The notes: generated from the sequence alone by a model not told the origin. 64,000 nucleotides of DNA from Roseateles_B sp041905785 (GCA_041905785.1 JAYRKJ010000003.1:245346-309345); one strand, 5' to 3'; numbered from the stretch's first letter, positions 12,867 to 22,618 are shown. Numbers and translations: made by a program.

Positions 12867-13541
12867 ATGAGCAATACATCAACTCGTATCAGCATGAAGA
12901 CAAGACGGGCAGGACCTGGGCAGCAGGGCGCTTCCATGCTGTTCGCCCTGATCGCGCTGGTGGTGCTGACACTGGGCGCCGTGGCCCTGGTGCGGTCGGT
13001 AGACACCGGCATGTTGATCCTGGGCAATCTGGGCTTTCGCCGGGACGCGCTGTCGGCGTCCAGCATTGCGGCGGAGCGGGCGGTGGACTGGCTACGGGCT
13101 CAAGGTGTAGCGACCCTGCAAAGTGATGTTGCGGGCGCGGGCTATTACGCCACTGCGGCAGCCAATCTTGCGCCGGTCGACACCGTCACCAGTGATGCGC
13201 ATCCGGTGTCGCTGGTGGATTGGAAGGGTGATGCCTGCGGTGGGGCCTCGGTGTCTGCCACGCGGCAGTGCCTGACACCGGTGCCGGAGGCCACGTTGGG
13301 GGATGGCACCAAGGTGTCCTATGTCATCACGCGGCTTTGTTCCGTGGTGGGCCCCGGGGGTAGTGCGCGGCCGTGTGTGTTGCCCATCAAGGCAGGTAAA
13401 GCCCTTTCCGCAGATCGCGGTGCCTACAGCGACATTGGGCGGCCCGACACCGTTTCCAACGACACCTTCTATCGCATCGTCACGCGTATCAAAGGCGCGC
13501 GCGACACCGTCGTCTACACCGAAACCCTTGTGCATTTCTGA
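12867..13541 (+). CDS. pilX: Type IV pilus assembly protein PilX
   Basis: The 224-residue product has an N-terminal basic segment (KTRRAGPGQQG) and a hydrophobic helix ASMLFALIALVVLTLGAVALV, typical of the PilX N-domain. As in other PilX proteins the usual Phe and Glu+5 signature is replaced. The rest is a soluble domain with several Cys residues (GDACGG, RQCLTP, RLCSVV, RPCVLP). An ATG at 12867 is used. An ATG at 12894 directly before the basic segment and a GTG at 12858 are alternatives. PilX works with PilV, PilW and PilY1 at the pilus tip. Confidence 0.8.
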   Translation: MSNTSTRISMKTRRAGPGQQGASMLFALIALVVLTLGAVALVRSVDTGMLILGNLGFRRDALSASSIAAERAVDWLRAQGVATLQSDVAGAGYYATAAANLAPVDTVTSDAHPVSLVDWKGDACGGASVSATRQCLTPVPEATLGDGTKVSYVITRLCSVVGPGGSARPCVLPIKAGKALSADRGAYSDIGRPDTVSNDTFYRIVTRIKGARDTVVYTETLVHF

Positions 13542-13586
13542 GCTTGTGCCGGGCCCCTGTCTCGGCCAAGCCTCTGGGGAGTTGCC

Positions 13587-16500
13587 ATGAAACCTATCAA
13601 GAATGCCGGGCGCGCTGCTGCCTTGCTGCTGTCTGTCTGTGCGGGGGCTGCGGCCGTTGCCGGGACAACGGACCTGTCCAACGTGCCGCTGTGGTCATCG
13701 GTGACCTCCAACGTCAAGCCCAATGTGCTGTTCGTGCTCGACGATTCTGGCAGCATGGGCGACAACTTCCTGCCTGACGACGCTGGTGACTTTCGGGCCC
13801 GCACGGTGACCGATGGCTACACCATCTACCTTGCCCAGTTCGGGCGATCTTCAGCGCAGTGCAATGGTTTGGCTTACAACCCTGAGACCACCTACAAGCT
13901 GCCCGTCGACTATGCGGGCGTGGAGGCGGCGGATGCCACCTCTGCCGCAATCGACGGGCTCTTGCTGCCGGGCAACGTAGGCTATACGGCTTATCCGCGT
14001 GCGGTTAGCTTGGTGACGGCAGTCGTCAGCACGGGAAGTTTGACCATAAAGGTGACAGACGGCGCAGCTTCCGGTGATTTCGTCAATGGCATGGCTGTGA
14101 CCGTCTATGACTATGGCGCGACGGGGCGCTATATGGTGGGTACGGTGACCAGCTGGAATTCCAGTACCTCTCTGTTGACGATTAATGTGGTGCTGGCACG
14201 TGGAGCGGGCGGACTTGGCACGCCGGTGGTGGCTTATGGAACGCCGGGCAACCAGTTGTATTACCAATACACCGGCAGCCAGCCGCGCATGGGCTATTCC
14301 TATCCGGTCTCTTCGGTGGACAAGACCACCCTTTTCTATCGCGAATGCGCATCAAAGGTCACTGACGATCCAGGCCTGTCGGTTTTTTCAGCGCGCATCA
14401 TGACCCCAAGCTCATCCGATGCCAAGAACTACTGGCGCTGGGCGACCTACTACAACTCGCGCATGGCCATGATGAAGACGGCGGTGAGCCAGGCCTTCAA
14501 ACCCTTCAATGACAAGTACCGCATCGGCTACACCACCATCTCCAACAAGACGGTGACCGAAGGCGACGAGATGCTTCATGTGCGCGATTTCGACAGCACA
14601 CAGAAGCAGAGTTTCTATACCAAGCTGTTTGCGGCCAGTCCCGGGGGCTATACGCCCTTGCGCGGTGCCGTGATGAAGGCGGGGCGCTACTTCGCCAGGA
14701 TGATGCCGAGCCAAGACTACGATCCCGTGCAGTACTCCTGCCAGAAGAACTTCCTGATTCTCTCGACGGACGGCTACTGGAACACCAATAACGAATCAAC
14801 GTCCTATGGGCCTTACAACATCGACGGCACTGCCAGCGTCGGCAATATGGACGGTGTGCCCACCCCCCGACCCATGTTCGACGGCGGGGTCGATACTTCG
14901 ACCGTCAGCAAGACTTGGAATGTGACCAACAGCTTCCAACGGACCACTAAAACGCCGATCAACTACAAGGAAGTCTCCAGCTACACGGAGACAGAGCAGC
15001 GAGCCACCTACTCGCTGATCACGGACAAGAAGGCCTGCACCAGCGCGCCATTCACGCGCGTCCAGCAAGCGACCGAGCGGCGACAGGTGACCTATTCCAA
15101 GGACATGGTTCAAACCTTGTCCACGGTGGTCAAGGACTTGCAGCAGGTCATTGGCTACCAGCAGGACACGGTGACGGTCAAGGATGGTGCGACCACCACC
15201 ACGACGGCCGGCGATCCTTATGTCAAGACGACAGGTGCCCTCAGCACCCTGAAGACGTATCCCACCGTTTACGAATCGACGACCGGTGACTGGTACGTCA
15301 GCACCACCACCAGCTGGAAGGTCGCGTCGACCAGCAAGCTGGGTTGCGCGACAACGGTGCCAGCTACCTCGGACACCACGGTCGTTGCCAAGACTTCGAC
15401 CACGGTCAGCAAGACCGGGAGCCAGACCACGGCCGTCGGTCCGGTCGCGACCGAGGATGGGGCGGTTACATCGACCGTGGGGGCCAGTTCGACGAACACC
15501 ACCTCGTCTGTGTCGGGAGGGGCATCCAACACGCTGGCTGACGTGGCCATGTATTACTACAAGACCGACTTGCGCAGCGACGATCTGGACAATTGCACGG
15601 GCTCCAAGGGCCTGGATGTTTGCGCCAACAACGTCAAGCCACTGGGTGACGACGATGCCACATGGCAGCACATGACCACCTACACGCTCAGCCTGGGCAA
15701 TAGCGGCACGCTGCAGTACGACCGGGACTACAAGACCAAGTCCACCGGGGACTTCGCCAAGATCAAGGCCGGTACCCGCAATTGGCCCAATCCCGCCACC
15801 GAGGGTGCGACTCGCATCGACGACTTGTGGCACGCAGCGGTCAATGGTCGTGGCACCTACTTCAATGCGCAGGATCCGAGCTCGCTGTCATCCAGCCTGG
15901 CGGCGGCGCTCAGCGACATTACCCGCGTATCAGGTACGGCAGCTGCGGCGGCTACCAGCACGCTGCAGCCGACGTCGGGAGACAACGGCGTCTACATCTC
16001 TCAGTTCACGTCGCCGGACTGGACGGGTGATCTGCGCAAGTACACCTTCAACGCAGATGGCTCCTACACCATTCGTACCTACGACGACGCCAGCGGTTCC
16101 TACAAGGACGCCGCCACCTGGAGTGCTGCGGCGATGCTGACGCCGACAACGACGCGGACCATCAAGTTCTTCCGACCCTCTGGCGCTGGTGCGGCCGGCA
16201 GCCTGGTGGAGTTCAACGCCGCCAGCATGCTTCCCGGCGAGCTTGCACTGTTTCAGAACGTGTGTGGCAAGGCCTCCGCGGATCGATTGAGCCAATGCGA
16301 TGGCGCGGACACCACTTCCTTGGCCAGCCTGAATTCCGCGACCACGATGGTGAGCTATCTGCGCGGTCAGCCGCAGGCGGCCTATCGCCTGCGCAAGCAG
16401 GTGCTGGGCGATCTGGTGAACTCGGCGCCCGTGTTCGTGGGCCCGCGGAAGTTCAAGTACACCGAGAACGGCTACGAAACATGGGCTGCGGGCAAGTCGT

Positions 16501-17879
16501 CAGCAAGCAGCACGCGCATCCTGCTGGTCGGTGGCAACGATGGCATGTTGCATGCCTTCAAGGACGAGGATGGTTCGGAGGCCTGGGCCTATGTGCCCAA
16601 CCTGGTGATGGCCGACATGTATCGGCTTGCAGACGCCAACTACTCCAGCAAGCACCGCTATTACGTCGATGGCTCGGTGGTGGTGGGGGACATCTATGTC
16701 GACGGTGCCTGGAAGACCATTGCGGTTGGCGGCCTCAACGGTGGTGGCCGTGGCTACTATGCGCTGGACATCACAGACACGCTGAACCCCAAGGCATTGT
16801 GGGAGATCGGCCCGGGTACGCTGCCTAGCGACAAGGCGACGCACTTGGGGCTGACCTATGGCAATCCCATCATCACCAAGAACAAGGCCGGGACCTGGAT
16901 CGTGGCCTTCACCTCGGGCTACAACAACCCGGATGGCGGGGGCTATCTCTTCATCGTGAACGCCAACACCGGAGAGCTGCTGAAGGAGATTGCCACCGGT
17001 GAGGGTTCGCCGTCGACCCCTTCCGGTCTCGGCAAGATCAACGCCTGGGTGGAAACGCTGGGGGAAAACAAGGCCTTGAGGTTCTATGGCGGAGACATGC
17101 TGGGCAATCTCTGGCGCTTTGACCATGACGATCTCGTCGAGCCTAAGGGCAGCGCCCTTCGCATTGCCCAGTTCCTCTATGGTTCGAGCAAGATACCCCA
17201 GCCCATCACGACCAGGCCCATGCTGGCCGAGTTCGATGCAAATGGCGCCACGCGGCGTGTGGTGTATGTCGGCACCGGGCGTTACCTGGGGGCCAGCGAT
17301 GTCGCCGCCGAAGCAGACAGCCAGCAGCAAAGCATCTATGGTGTGGTGGATGAGCTGTCAAGCACGGGGCTGGGCGATGTGCGCGCGCCCGGCATCCTGG
17401 TCAAGCAGAGCATTGATACCAGCACCTCACCTCGCACGATTGGCGGGACATCGACACCGGTGGACTGGTCCAAAGACAAGGGCTGGTTCGTGGATCTTGC
17501 CTCCAAGGCAGAGCGCATCAATGTGGACATGCTGCTCGCTGCCAACACGCTCGTTGGTGTCGGCAACGTACCTGGGGTGATCAGCACGGCTTGCGAGCCG
17601 CCAGGCGCCAACAGTGCCTATCTGTACATGTTCAACATCATCAGTGGCGCGGGCAAGGCCTATGGCTTGACCAGCATGCTCGCAGGTCTCGGCGTGATCC
17701 GATTGGCGCCGACAGACCATGGGAGCGGCAAGCTGATGACTGTGGAGACTGATACGGCAGGGCCGGACGGCGGTGGTAGTTGCACAGGCGCCGACTGCAA
17801 GAAGATCGGCCATGAGATTGACCCTGTCGGCTCTGGCGCCGGCGCGGTGCGCCGAACCTCCTGGCGCGAGCTGCACTAG
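13587..17879 (+). CDS. pilY1: Type IV pilus tip adhesin/biogenesis factor PilY1
   Basis: PilY1 is the large tip-associated protein needed for pilus extension and surface sensing. The 1430-residue product has an N-terminal signal peptide (cleavage near AAAVAG, about residue 26). A von Willebrand A-like domain follows, with the metal-site DxSxS motif at residues 52-56 (LDDSGSMGD). Residues roughly 430-680 are a long Ser/Thr-rich stretch of low complexity. The C-terminal third is the conserved PilY1 beta-propeller, opening with LLVGGNDGMLHAF and containing AVGGLNGGGRGYYALD. GGGGAG precedes the ATG. It closes the minor pilin cluster. Confidence 0.94.
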   Translation: MKPIKNAGRAAALLLSVCAGAAAVAGTTDLSNVPLWSSVTSNVKPNVLFVLDDSGSMGDNFLPDDAGDFRARTVTDGYTIYLAQFGRSSAQCNGLAYNPETTYKLPVDYAGVEAADATSAAIDGLLLPGNVGYTAYPRAVSLVTAVVSTGSLTIKVTDGAASGDFVNGMAVTVYDYGATGRYMVGTVTSWNSSTSLLTINVVLARGAGGLGTPVVAYGTPGNQLYYQYTGSQPRMGYSYPVSSVDKTTLFYRECASKVTDDPGLSVFSARIMTPSSSDAKNYWRWATYYNSRMAMMKTAVSQAFKPFNDKYRIGYTTISNKTVTEGDEMLHVRDFDSTQKQSFYTKLFAASPGGYTPLRGAVMKAGRYFARMMPSQDYDPVQYSCQKNFLILSTDGYWNTNNESTSYGPYNIDGTASVGNMDGVPTPRPMFDGGVDTSTVSKTWNVTNSFQRTTKTPINYKEVSSYTETEQRATYSLITDKKACTSAPFTRVQQATERRQVTYSKDMVQTLSTVVKDLQQVIGYQQDTVTVKDGATTTTTAGDPYVKTTGALSTLKTYPTVYESTTGDWYVSTTTSWKVASTSKLGCATTVPATSDTTVVAKTSTTVSKTGSQTTAVGPVATEDGAVTSTVGASSTNTTSSVSGGASNTLADVAMYYYKTDLRSDDLDNCTGSKGLDVCANNVKPLGDDDATWQHMTTYTLSLGNSGTLQYDRDYKTKSTGDFAKIKAGTRNWPNPATEGATRIDDLWHAAVNGRGTYFNAQDPSSLSSSLAAALSDITRVSGTAAAAATSTLQPTSGDNGVYISQFTSPDWTGDLRKYTFNADGSYTIRTYDDASGSYKDAATWSAAAMLTPTTTRTIKFFRPSGAGAAGSLVEFNAASMLPGELALFQNVCGKASADRLSQCDGADTTSLASLNSATTMVSYLRGQPQAAYRLRKQVLGDLVNSAPVFVGPRKFKYTENGYETWAAGKSSASSTRILLVGGNDGMLHAFKDEDGSEAWAYVPNLVMADMYRLADANYSSKHRYYVDGSVVVGDIYVDGAWKTIAVGGLNGGGRGYYALDITDTLNPKALWEIGPGTLPSDKATHLGLTYGNPIITKNKAGTWIVAFTSGYNNPDGGGYLFIVNANTGELLKEIATGEGSPSTPSGLGKINAWVETLGENKALRFYGGDMLGNLWRFDHDDLVEPKGSALRIAQFLYGSSKIPQPITTRPMLAEFDANGATRRVVYVGTGRYLGASDVAAEADSQQQSIYGVVDELSSTGLGDVRAPGILVKQSIDTSTSPRTIGGTSTPVDWSKDKGWFVDLASKAERINVDMLLAANTLVGVGNVPGVISTACEPPGANSAYLYMFNIISGAGKAYGLTSMLAGLGVIRLAPTDHGSGKLMTVETDTAGPDGGGSCTGADCKKIGHEIDPVGSGAGAVRRTSWRELH

Positions 17880-17898
17880 GCCAGTCCGACGCAGGTCC

Positions 17899-18576
17899 AT
17901 GACTGAGCGTTCAGCAAGGCGGGGCCCTCCGGGCCTCGCTTTTTTTGCCAGTGCGGGAGTGCACCTGATCTTGTTGCTCGGGCTCGGCCTGAGTGCCGGC
18001 GGTCGAATCGGCGAGGGCGGCATGCGCGACGGGCCGCGCCAGTTGGTGCTGAGCACACGCCTGCTGACGGAGCCTGTGCTGCCCGACGTCCTTCAGCAGA
18101 GCAGTGGCGCAGCCACCGCTGAACCGGCGCCTGGCGCGACGGAAGCAGCAAGGGCCAGCGTTGTGCCTCCACCCAGCATCGCGAATGGCGAACCTGCGCC
18201 TTTCGCCCCCGTCAGCGAACTCTTGCTGGCTGCGACGCGCGGCCTGGATGAGGCGGACTATCTGCCTCGGGCGTCCTTGAGCAAGCCGCCCATGGCGGCC
18301 GTGCCGCTGCAGTTGCCCTGGCCCGATGTGCCCGTAGCCGGGCAAATCCACATTGGCCGGTTTCGTGTGTTCATCGACGAGCAAGGGCGCGTCCGGCGCA
18401 TCCGCGGCGAAGGCTCGCCCATGCCGGACCCCTATGTGAACGCCACGGTCAACGCATTTCTCGCGGCTCGCTTTGAAGCTGGCGAGCTGCAGGGCAAGTC
18501 CGTGAAGTGCTGGATACGCATAGAAGTGGAGTTTGACGGCCGGGGCACTGCCACGGCGCGTCCTCTTGATGATTAG
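17899..18576 (+). CDS. TonB-like periplasm-spanning protein
   Basis: The 225-residue product has one N-terminal membrane helix (FFASAGVHLILLLGLGLSAG) and a Pro/Ala-rich linker. It ends in a domain resembling the TonB C-terminal fold: FRVFIDEQGRVRRIR followed by the helix NATVNAFLAARFEAG and a final strand WIRIEVEFD. Energy transducers of this shape normally work with ExbB/ExbD, but none is encoded here. Its position between pilY1 and the mla operon gives no firm role. The ATG at 17899 is chosen because it directly precedes the basic residues and membrane helix. I call this a TonB-like protein of unknown partner. Confidence 0.65.
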   Translation: MTERSARRGPPGLAFFASAGVHLILLLGLGLSAGGRIGEGGMRDGPRQLVLSTRLLTEPVLPDVLQQSSGAATAEPAPGATEAARASVVPPPSIANGEPAPFAPVSELLLAATRGLDEADYLPRASLSKPPMAAVPLQLPWPDVPVAGQIHIGRFRVFIDEQGRVRRIRGEGSPMPDPYVNATVNAFLAARFEAGELQGKSVKCWIRIEVEFDGRGTATARPLDD

Positions 18577-18691
18577 GAGCGGGGCGGGCCCTGCCGCGCG
18601 GCCCTGTTGGGTGGCCTACAGCAGGGTATTCCGTGTTTCCCCTATGATGTGGCCTCTTTTGTCTGGGCCGGTGCCCAGTCACCACTGGCCC

Positions 18692-19531
18692 ATGCCTGCC
18701 CAAAGACTACAGACCACAGACCAAGACACGCCCTTGATCGAGCTGCGCGACGTGAGCTGCGGCTACGCCGGGCGTGCCATCCTGCAGGGCGTGAACCTGC
18801 GCCTGAAGCGTGGCTCGGTGCTGGCACTGATCGGCACTTCCGGCGGCGGCAAGACCACCTTGCTGCGGGCGCTGAGCCGCCAGATCACGCCCATGGCCGG
18901 GCAAGCCTTGTTCGACGGCCAGGACATGGCCCGGCTGGACCAGGCCGGCCTGTACGCCGTGCGTCGCCGCATGGGCATGCTTTTCCAGTTCGGCGCCTTG
19001 TTCACCGACCTCAGCGTGTTCGAGAACGTGGCCTTCCCGCTGCGCGAGCACACAAAGCTGCCCGAAACCATGATCCGCGACCTGGTGCTGATGAAGCTCA
19101 ACGCTGTGGGCCTGCGCGGTGCCCGCCACCTGATGCCCAGCGAGATCTCGGGCGGCATGGCGCGGCGCGTGGCCTTGGCGCGGGCGATCGCCCTGGACCC
19201 GGATCTGGTGATGTATGACGAACCCTTCGCGGGCCTGGACCCCATCTCGCTGGGGGTGACGGCACGCCTGATCCGTGATCTCAACGACGCCCTGGGATTG
19301 ACGAGCGTGATCGTGTCGCATGACCTGCATGAAACCTTTGCCATCGCCGACCATGTGGCGATGGTCGCCAACGGCCGTGTGGTCGCGCAGGGTACGCCGG
19401 ATGAATTGCGCCTCAGCCAGGATCCCCTGGTGATGCAGTTCGTCGGCGCTCAGCCCGACGGCCCGGTGCGTTTCCACCAGCCGGCGGTGCCGGTGCTGGA
19501 GGACTTCGGCGTCAGCGGGAGGTCGGCATGA
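18692..19531 (+). CDS. mlaF: Mla lipid transport ATP-binding protein MlaF
   Basis: MlaF is the ATPase of the MlaFEDB inner-membrane complex that moves phospholipids between the inner membrane and the periplasmic carrier MlaC. The 279-residue product shows Walker A GTSGGGKTT at residues 48-56, the Q-loop region MLFQFGALF, an ABC signature in the Mla form ISGGMARRVALARA, and Walker B LVMYDEPFAGLD. The switch histidine is in VSHDLHE. The ATG at 18692 is preferred; the frame stays open upstream without family similarity. The stop overlaps the mlaE start by four bases. Confidence 0.95.
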   Translation: MPAQRLQTTDQDTPLIELRDVSCGYAGRAILQGVNLRLKRGSVLALIGTSGGGKTTLLRALSRQITPMAGQALFDGQDMARLDQAGLYAVRRRMGMLFQFGALFTDLSVFENVAFPLREHTKLPETMIRDLVLMKLNAVGLRGARHLMPSEISGGMARRVALARAIALDPDLVMYDEPFAGLDPISLGVTARLIRDLNDALGLTSVIVSHDLHETFAIADHVAMVANGRVVAQGTPDELRLSQDPLVMQFVGAQPDGPVRFHQPAVPVLEDFGVSGRSA

Positions 19532-20307
19532 AGCGCCTGCCTTCTCACCTCGGCTTCGCACTGCGCAGCAAGCTGGCGCAGATCGGCCAGGCGGCACGCC
19601 TGTTCTTCCAGTTGCTGGCGTGCAGCCCACGGGCCCTGCTGCGCTTCTCACTGGTCCGCGAGCAGGTCTACTACCTGGGCAACCGCTCGCTGTCCATCAT
19701 TGGCGTCTCCGGCTTGTTCGTCGGCTTTGTGCTGGCGTTGCAGGGCTATTACACCCTTCAGCGCTATGGTTCGGCCGAGGCGGTGGGCCTGCTGGTGGCA
19801 CTGAGTCTGGTTCGCGAGCTGGGCCCGGTGGTGAGCGCCTTGCTGTTCGCCGGGCGCGCCGGGACTTCGCTCACCGCCGAGATCGGCCTGATGAAGGCCG
19901 GCGAGCAGCTGACCGCCATGGAGATGATGGCCGTCGATCCCGTGACCCGTGTGCTGGCGCCGCGATTCTGGGCGGGCTTCATCGCCATGCCTCTGCTGGC
20001 TGCGGTCTTCTCCGCCGTGGGGGTGATCGGTGGCTGGCTGGTGGGCGTGGTCCTGATCGGCATCGACGCCGGGGCCTTCTGGTCCCAGATGCAGGGGGGC
20101 GTGGATGTGTTTGCCGATGTGGGCAATGGCGTCGTCAAAAGTCTGGTCTTCGGCCTGACGGTGAGCTTCGTGGCGCTGCAGCAGGGTTACGCCTGCAAGC
20201 CGACGCCCGAAGGGGTGTCTTACGCCACGACCCGAACGGTTGTGGTTTCATCGCTGGCTGTGCTTGCACTGGACTTCGTGCTGACGGCCATGATGTTCTC
20301 GATTTGA
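19528..20307 (+). CDS. mlaE: Mla lipid transport permease MlaE
   Basis: The 259-residue product is the integral membrane permease of the Mla complex. It has an N-terminal amphipathic region, then about five membrane helices. It contains the family sequence LVRELGPVVSALLFAGRAGTS followed by AEIGLMKAGEQLTAMEMMAVDP, the conserved cytoplasmic coupling segment contacting MlaF. The ATG overlaps the mlaF stop, indicating translational coupling, and mlaD follows after 12 bases. Confidence 0.95.
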   Translation: MKRLPSHLGFALRSKLAQIGQAARLFFQLLACSPRALLRFSLVREQVYYLGNRSLSIIGVSGLFVGFVLALQGYYTLQRYGSAEAVGLLVALSLVRELGPVVSALLFAGRAGTSLTAEIGLMKAGEQLTAMEMMAVDPVTRVLAPRFWAGFIAMPLLAAVFSAVGVIGGWLVGVVLIGIDAGAFWSQMQGGVDVFADVGNGVVKSLVFGLTVSFVALQQGYACKPTPEGVSYATTRTVVVSSLAVLALDFVLTAMMFSI

Positions 20308-20319
20308 TGGGAGAAGAGG

Positions 20320-20796
20320 ATGCAAGCCTCTCGACATGATGTGTGGGTGGGTTCCTTCGTGCTGCTGGGTGCCGCGGCACTGTTGTTCCTTGCCCTGAAG
20401 GCCGGCAATTTGCTGAGTCTCAATTTCGACGACACCTACACGGTGGTCGCCAAGTTCGACAACATCGGCGGCCTGAAGGCCCGCGCAGCAGTCAAGAGTG
20501 CTGGCGTGGTCGTGGGCCGGGTGGAGTCCATCAGCTTTGATGACAAGAGCTTCCAGGCCCGGGTGGTGCTCAAGCTGAACCAGGGGGTGGCCTTTCCCAA
20601 GGACAGTTCGGCCAAGATCCTGACGGCGGGCCTGCTGGGCGAGCAGTACATCGGCCTGGAGCCCGGTGCCGATGAGAAGAACCTCGTGGCCGGGGACGTG
20701 ATCAAGCAGACCCAGTCTGCCGTGGTGCTGGAAAACCTGATCGGCCAGTTCCTCTACAACAAGGCTGCGGACAGCGGCAGCGGGGAGAAAAAGTGA
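20320..20796 (+). CDS. mlaD: Mla lipid-binding MCE protein MlaD
   Basis: MlaD forms a periplasmic hexameric ring on the MlaFE complex. The 158-residue product has a single N-terminal membrane anchor (WVGSFVLLGAAALLFLALKAGNL) and one MCE domain, roughly residues 40-118. Typical MCE features are FDNIGGLKARAAVKSAGVVVG and ILTAGLLGEQYIGLEPG. The C-terminus ends with a helix (VVLENLIGQFLYNKA) expected to line the ring pore. AAGAGG precedes the ATG at 20320. Confidence 0.95.
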   Translation: MQASRHDVWVGSFVLLGAAALLFLALKAGNLLSLNFDDTYTVVAKFDNIGGLKARAAVKSAGVVVGRVESISFDDKSFQARVVLKLNQGVAFPKDSSAKILTAGLLGEQYIGLEPGADEKNLVAGDVIKQTQSAVVLENLIGQFLYNKAADSGSGEKK

Positions 20797-21548
20797 ATTG
20801 GATCCACCGCAGCGCCGTGCTGGCGCTGAGTTTCAGTCTGGTGGCGTGCGCGTCGCTGAAGGGCCCGGGTTCCCAGGGGCAGAAGTTGGATCCCTGGGAG
20901 AACTGGAACCGCAAGGTCTTCGCCTTCAATGAGGACCTGGACGCCCACGTGCTCAAGCCGGTTGCGACGGTCTACAGCGAGGTGGTGCCTGGACCGGCCC
21001 GCACAGGCATCGGCAATTTCTTCAGCAATGTGGGCGACGCCTGGTCGGCCATCAACCTGATGCTGCAGGGGCGCTTCAAGCTGGCGGCCCAGCAAGCCTT
21101 CCGCTTTGCCGTGAATTCCACCCTGGGCCTGGGTGGCCTGATCGACCTGGCCGGCGAGGCCGGCGTGGAGCGCAACAGCCAGGATCTGGGGCAGACTTTC
21201 GGCCGCTGGGGGTTTGGTACCGGGGCCTACATCGTGTGGCCTCTGTTCGGCCCGTCGTCGGTGCGCGACTCCCTGGCCTTGCCCTGGGACCGCACCGCCA
21301 GTCCGGCCCTGTACTTCCAGGATGGCAAGAGCAAAGTCTCCATCTACCTGTTGCAGACCATCAATGCGCGTTCCAATTTTCTTCGCGCCGGGGAGATGTT
21401 GGACGGCATCGCGCTGGACAAGTACACCTTCATCCGGGACGCATATCTGCAGCGCCGTGGGCATTTCGAGTCCTCCGAAGACGACTTTGAGGTGATCACA
21501 CCGTCGTCGCCTGCCTCTGCGCCGGCTGCGCCGGACAGCAAGCCCTGA
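20793..21548 (+). CDS. mlaA: Outer membrane lipoprotein MlaA (VacJ)
   Basis: MlaA sits in the outer membrane with porins and removes surface-exposed phospholipids, handing them to MlaC. The 251-residue product has a lipoprotein signal with lipobox LVAC, giving Cys19 as the acylated residue. The family core follows: DPWENWNRKVFAFNEDLD, RTGIGNFFSNVGD and GRWGFGTGAYIVWPLFGPSS. The start is a GTG overlapping the mlaD stop by four bases. In E. coli mlaA is separate from the operon, whereas here it is the fourth gene, a common betaproteobacterial arrangement. The C-terminal tail is Ser/Ala/Pro-rich. Confidence 0.93.
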   Translation: MNWIHRSAVLALSFSLVACASLKGPGSQGQKLDPWENWNRKVFAFNEDLDAHVLKPVATVYSEVVPGPARTGIGNFFSNVGDAWSAINLMLQGRFKLAAQQAFRFAVNSTLGLGGLIDLAGEAGVERNSQDLGQTFGRWGFGTGAYIVWPLFGPSSVRDSLALPWDRTASPALYFQDGKSKVSIYLLQTINARSNFLRAGEMLDGIALDKYTFIRDAYLQRRGHFESSEDDFEVITPSSPASAPAAPDSKP

Positions 21549-21634
21549 CCCCCTTGTGAACCAGCGGGACCGCTGCTGCGTTGTGGGTCCCATGGCGACG
21601 GCTGCCGTCGCCCGCTACCGTGAAAGGAAACCGA

Positions 21635-22276
21635 ATGATCCTGTTGACCAAGCGCTCCGCCCTGAAGGCCTTGCTGGCTGCGGCCTCCTTTGCGCTGCTC
21701 CCTTTGAGCAGCCATGCCGTGGATGCCAGCACGCCCGACGGCCTGATCCGCCAGCTGTCCATCGAAACCATCGAAGCCGTGAAGGCCGACAAGGCCATCC
21801 AGGGTGGTGATGTGGGCAGGATCGTGACGCTGGTGGACACCAAGGTCATGCCGCACGTGAACTTCCAGCGCATGACGTCCTCGGCCGTGGGGCGCTTCTG
21901 GCGCCAGGCCAGCCCCGAGCAGCAAAAGCGCCTGCAGGATGAGTTCAAGGTCTTGCTGATGCGCACCTATGCCGGCGCTCTCTCGCAGGTGAAGGACCAG
22001 ACCATCGCCCTGAAGCCGCTGCGTGCCAGCGCCGAGGACACTGAGGTGGTGGTCAAGACGGAAGTCCGCGGCAAGGGTGATCCCATCCAGCTGGACTACC
22101 GCCTGGAGAAATCGGCCAATGGCTGGAAGATCTATGACGTCAATGTGCTGGGCATCTGGCTGGCGGACCAATACCGCAACAGCTTTGCGCAGGAGATCGG
22201 TGCCAACGGCATCGACGGACTGATCAAGGCGCTGGCCGACAAGAACCAGAAGGCCGCCGCGGGCGGCAAGGGCTGA
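21635..22276 (+). CDS. mlaC: Periplasmic phospholipid carrier MlaC
   Basis: MlaC shuttles phospholipids across the periplasm between MlaA and the MlaFEDB complex. The 213-residue product has a cleavable signal peptide ending LLPLSSHA at about residue 28. The Ttg2D/MlaC domain includes VMPHVNFQRMTSSAVGRFWRQA and a C-terminal region GWKIYDVNVLGIWLADQYR. AAAGGAAA lies just upstream of the ATG at 21635. An earlier in-frame start at 21581 would mask the signal peptide. A gap of 86 bases separates it from mlaA, the largest in the operon. Confidence 0.94.
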   Translation: MILLTKRSALKALLAAASFALLPLSSHAVDASTPDGLIRQLSIETIEAVKADKAIQGGDVGRIVTLVDTKVMPHVNFQRMTSSAVGRFWRQASPEQQKRLQDEFKVLLMRTYAGALSQVKDQTIALKPLRASAEDTEVVVKTEVRGKGDPIQLDYRLEKSANGWKIYDVNVLGIWLADQYRNSFAQEIGANGIDGLIKALADKNQKAAAGGKG

Positions 22277-22280
22277 TCCG

Positions 22281-22598
22281 GTGAACGCGGCCATGCTCAA
22301 GCTGCCCGCCAGCATCCGGCTGCCCGAGCTGCCGGTGATCTGGAGCGAACTGGAGGGTGCCCTGCGCGCAGAGGCTGCGCAGGTCAATGCGGCCGCCGGC
22401 TCCTTGCTGCGCCTCAACGCAGTGGACCTCAGCGAGTTCGACTCCGGCGTGCTGACGCTGCTGCTGAGCGCGGTCCGGCTGAGCGAGCAGTTGGGCCTGC
22501 AACTTCAGATCCACGAGGTGCCGGCCAAGCTCCAGGAGCTGGCGCGGGTCTATGGCGTGGATGCGGCGCTGTGGCCCGAGCTGGCACCCCAGCACTGA
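22281..22598 (+). CDS. mlaB: STAS-domain protein MlaB
   Basis: MlaB is the small cytoplasmic STAS subunit that binds MlaF and is needed for assembly and activity of the transporter. The 105-residue product is a single STAS domain with the strand RLNAVDLSEFDSGVLTLLLSAV, in which DSG aligns with the conserved Asp-Ser/Thr-Ser loop; here Gly replaces the third residue. It starts with GTG four bases after the mlaC stop and ends the operon before a hairpin terminator. Confidence 0.9.
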   Translation: MNAAMLKLPASIRLPELPVIWSELEGALRAEAAQVNAAAGSLLRLNAVDLSEFDSGVLTLLLSAVRLSEQLGLQLQIHEVPAKLQELARVYGVDAALWPELAPQH

Positions 22599-22618
22599 TA
22601 CGCCAGCACGATGAAGCG

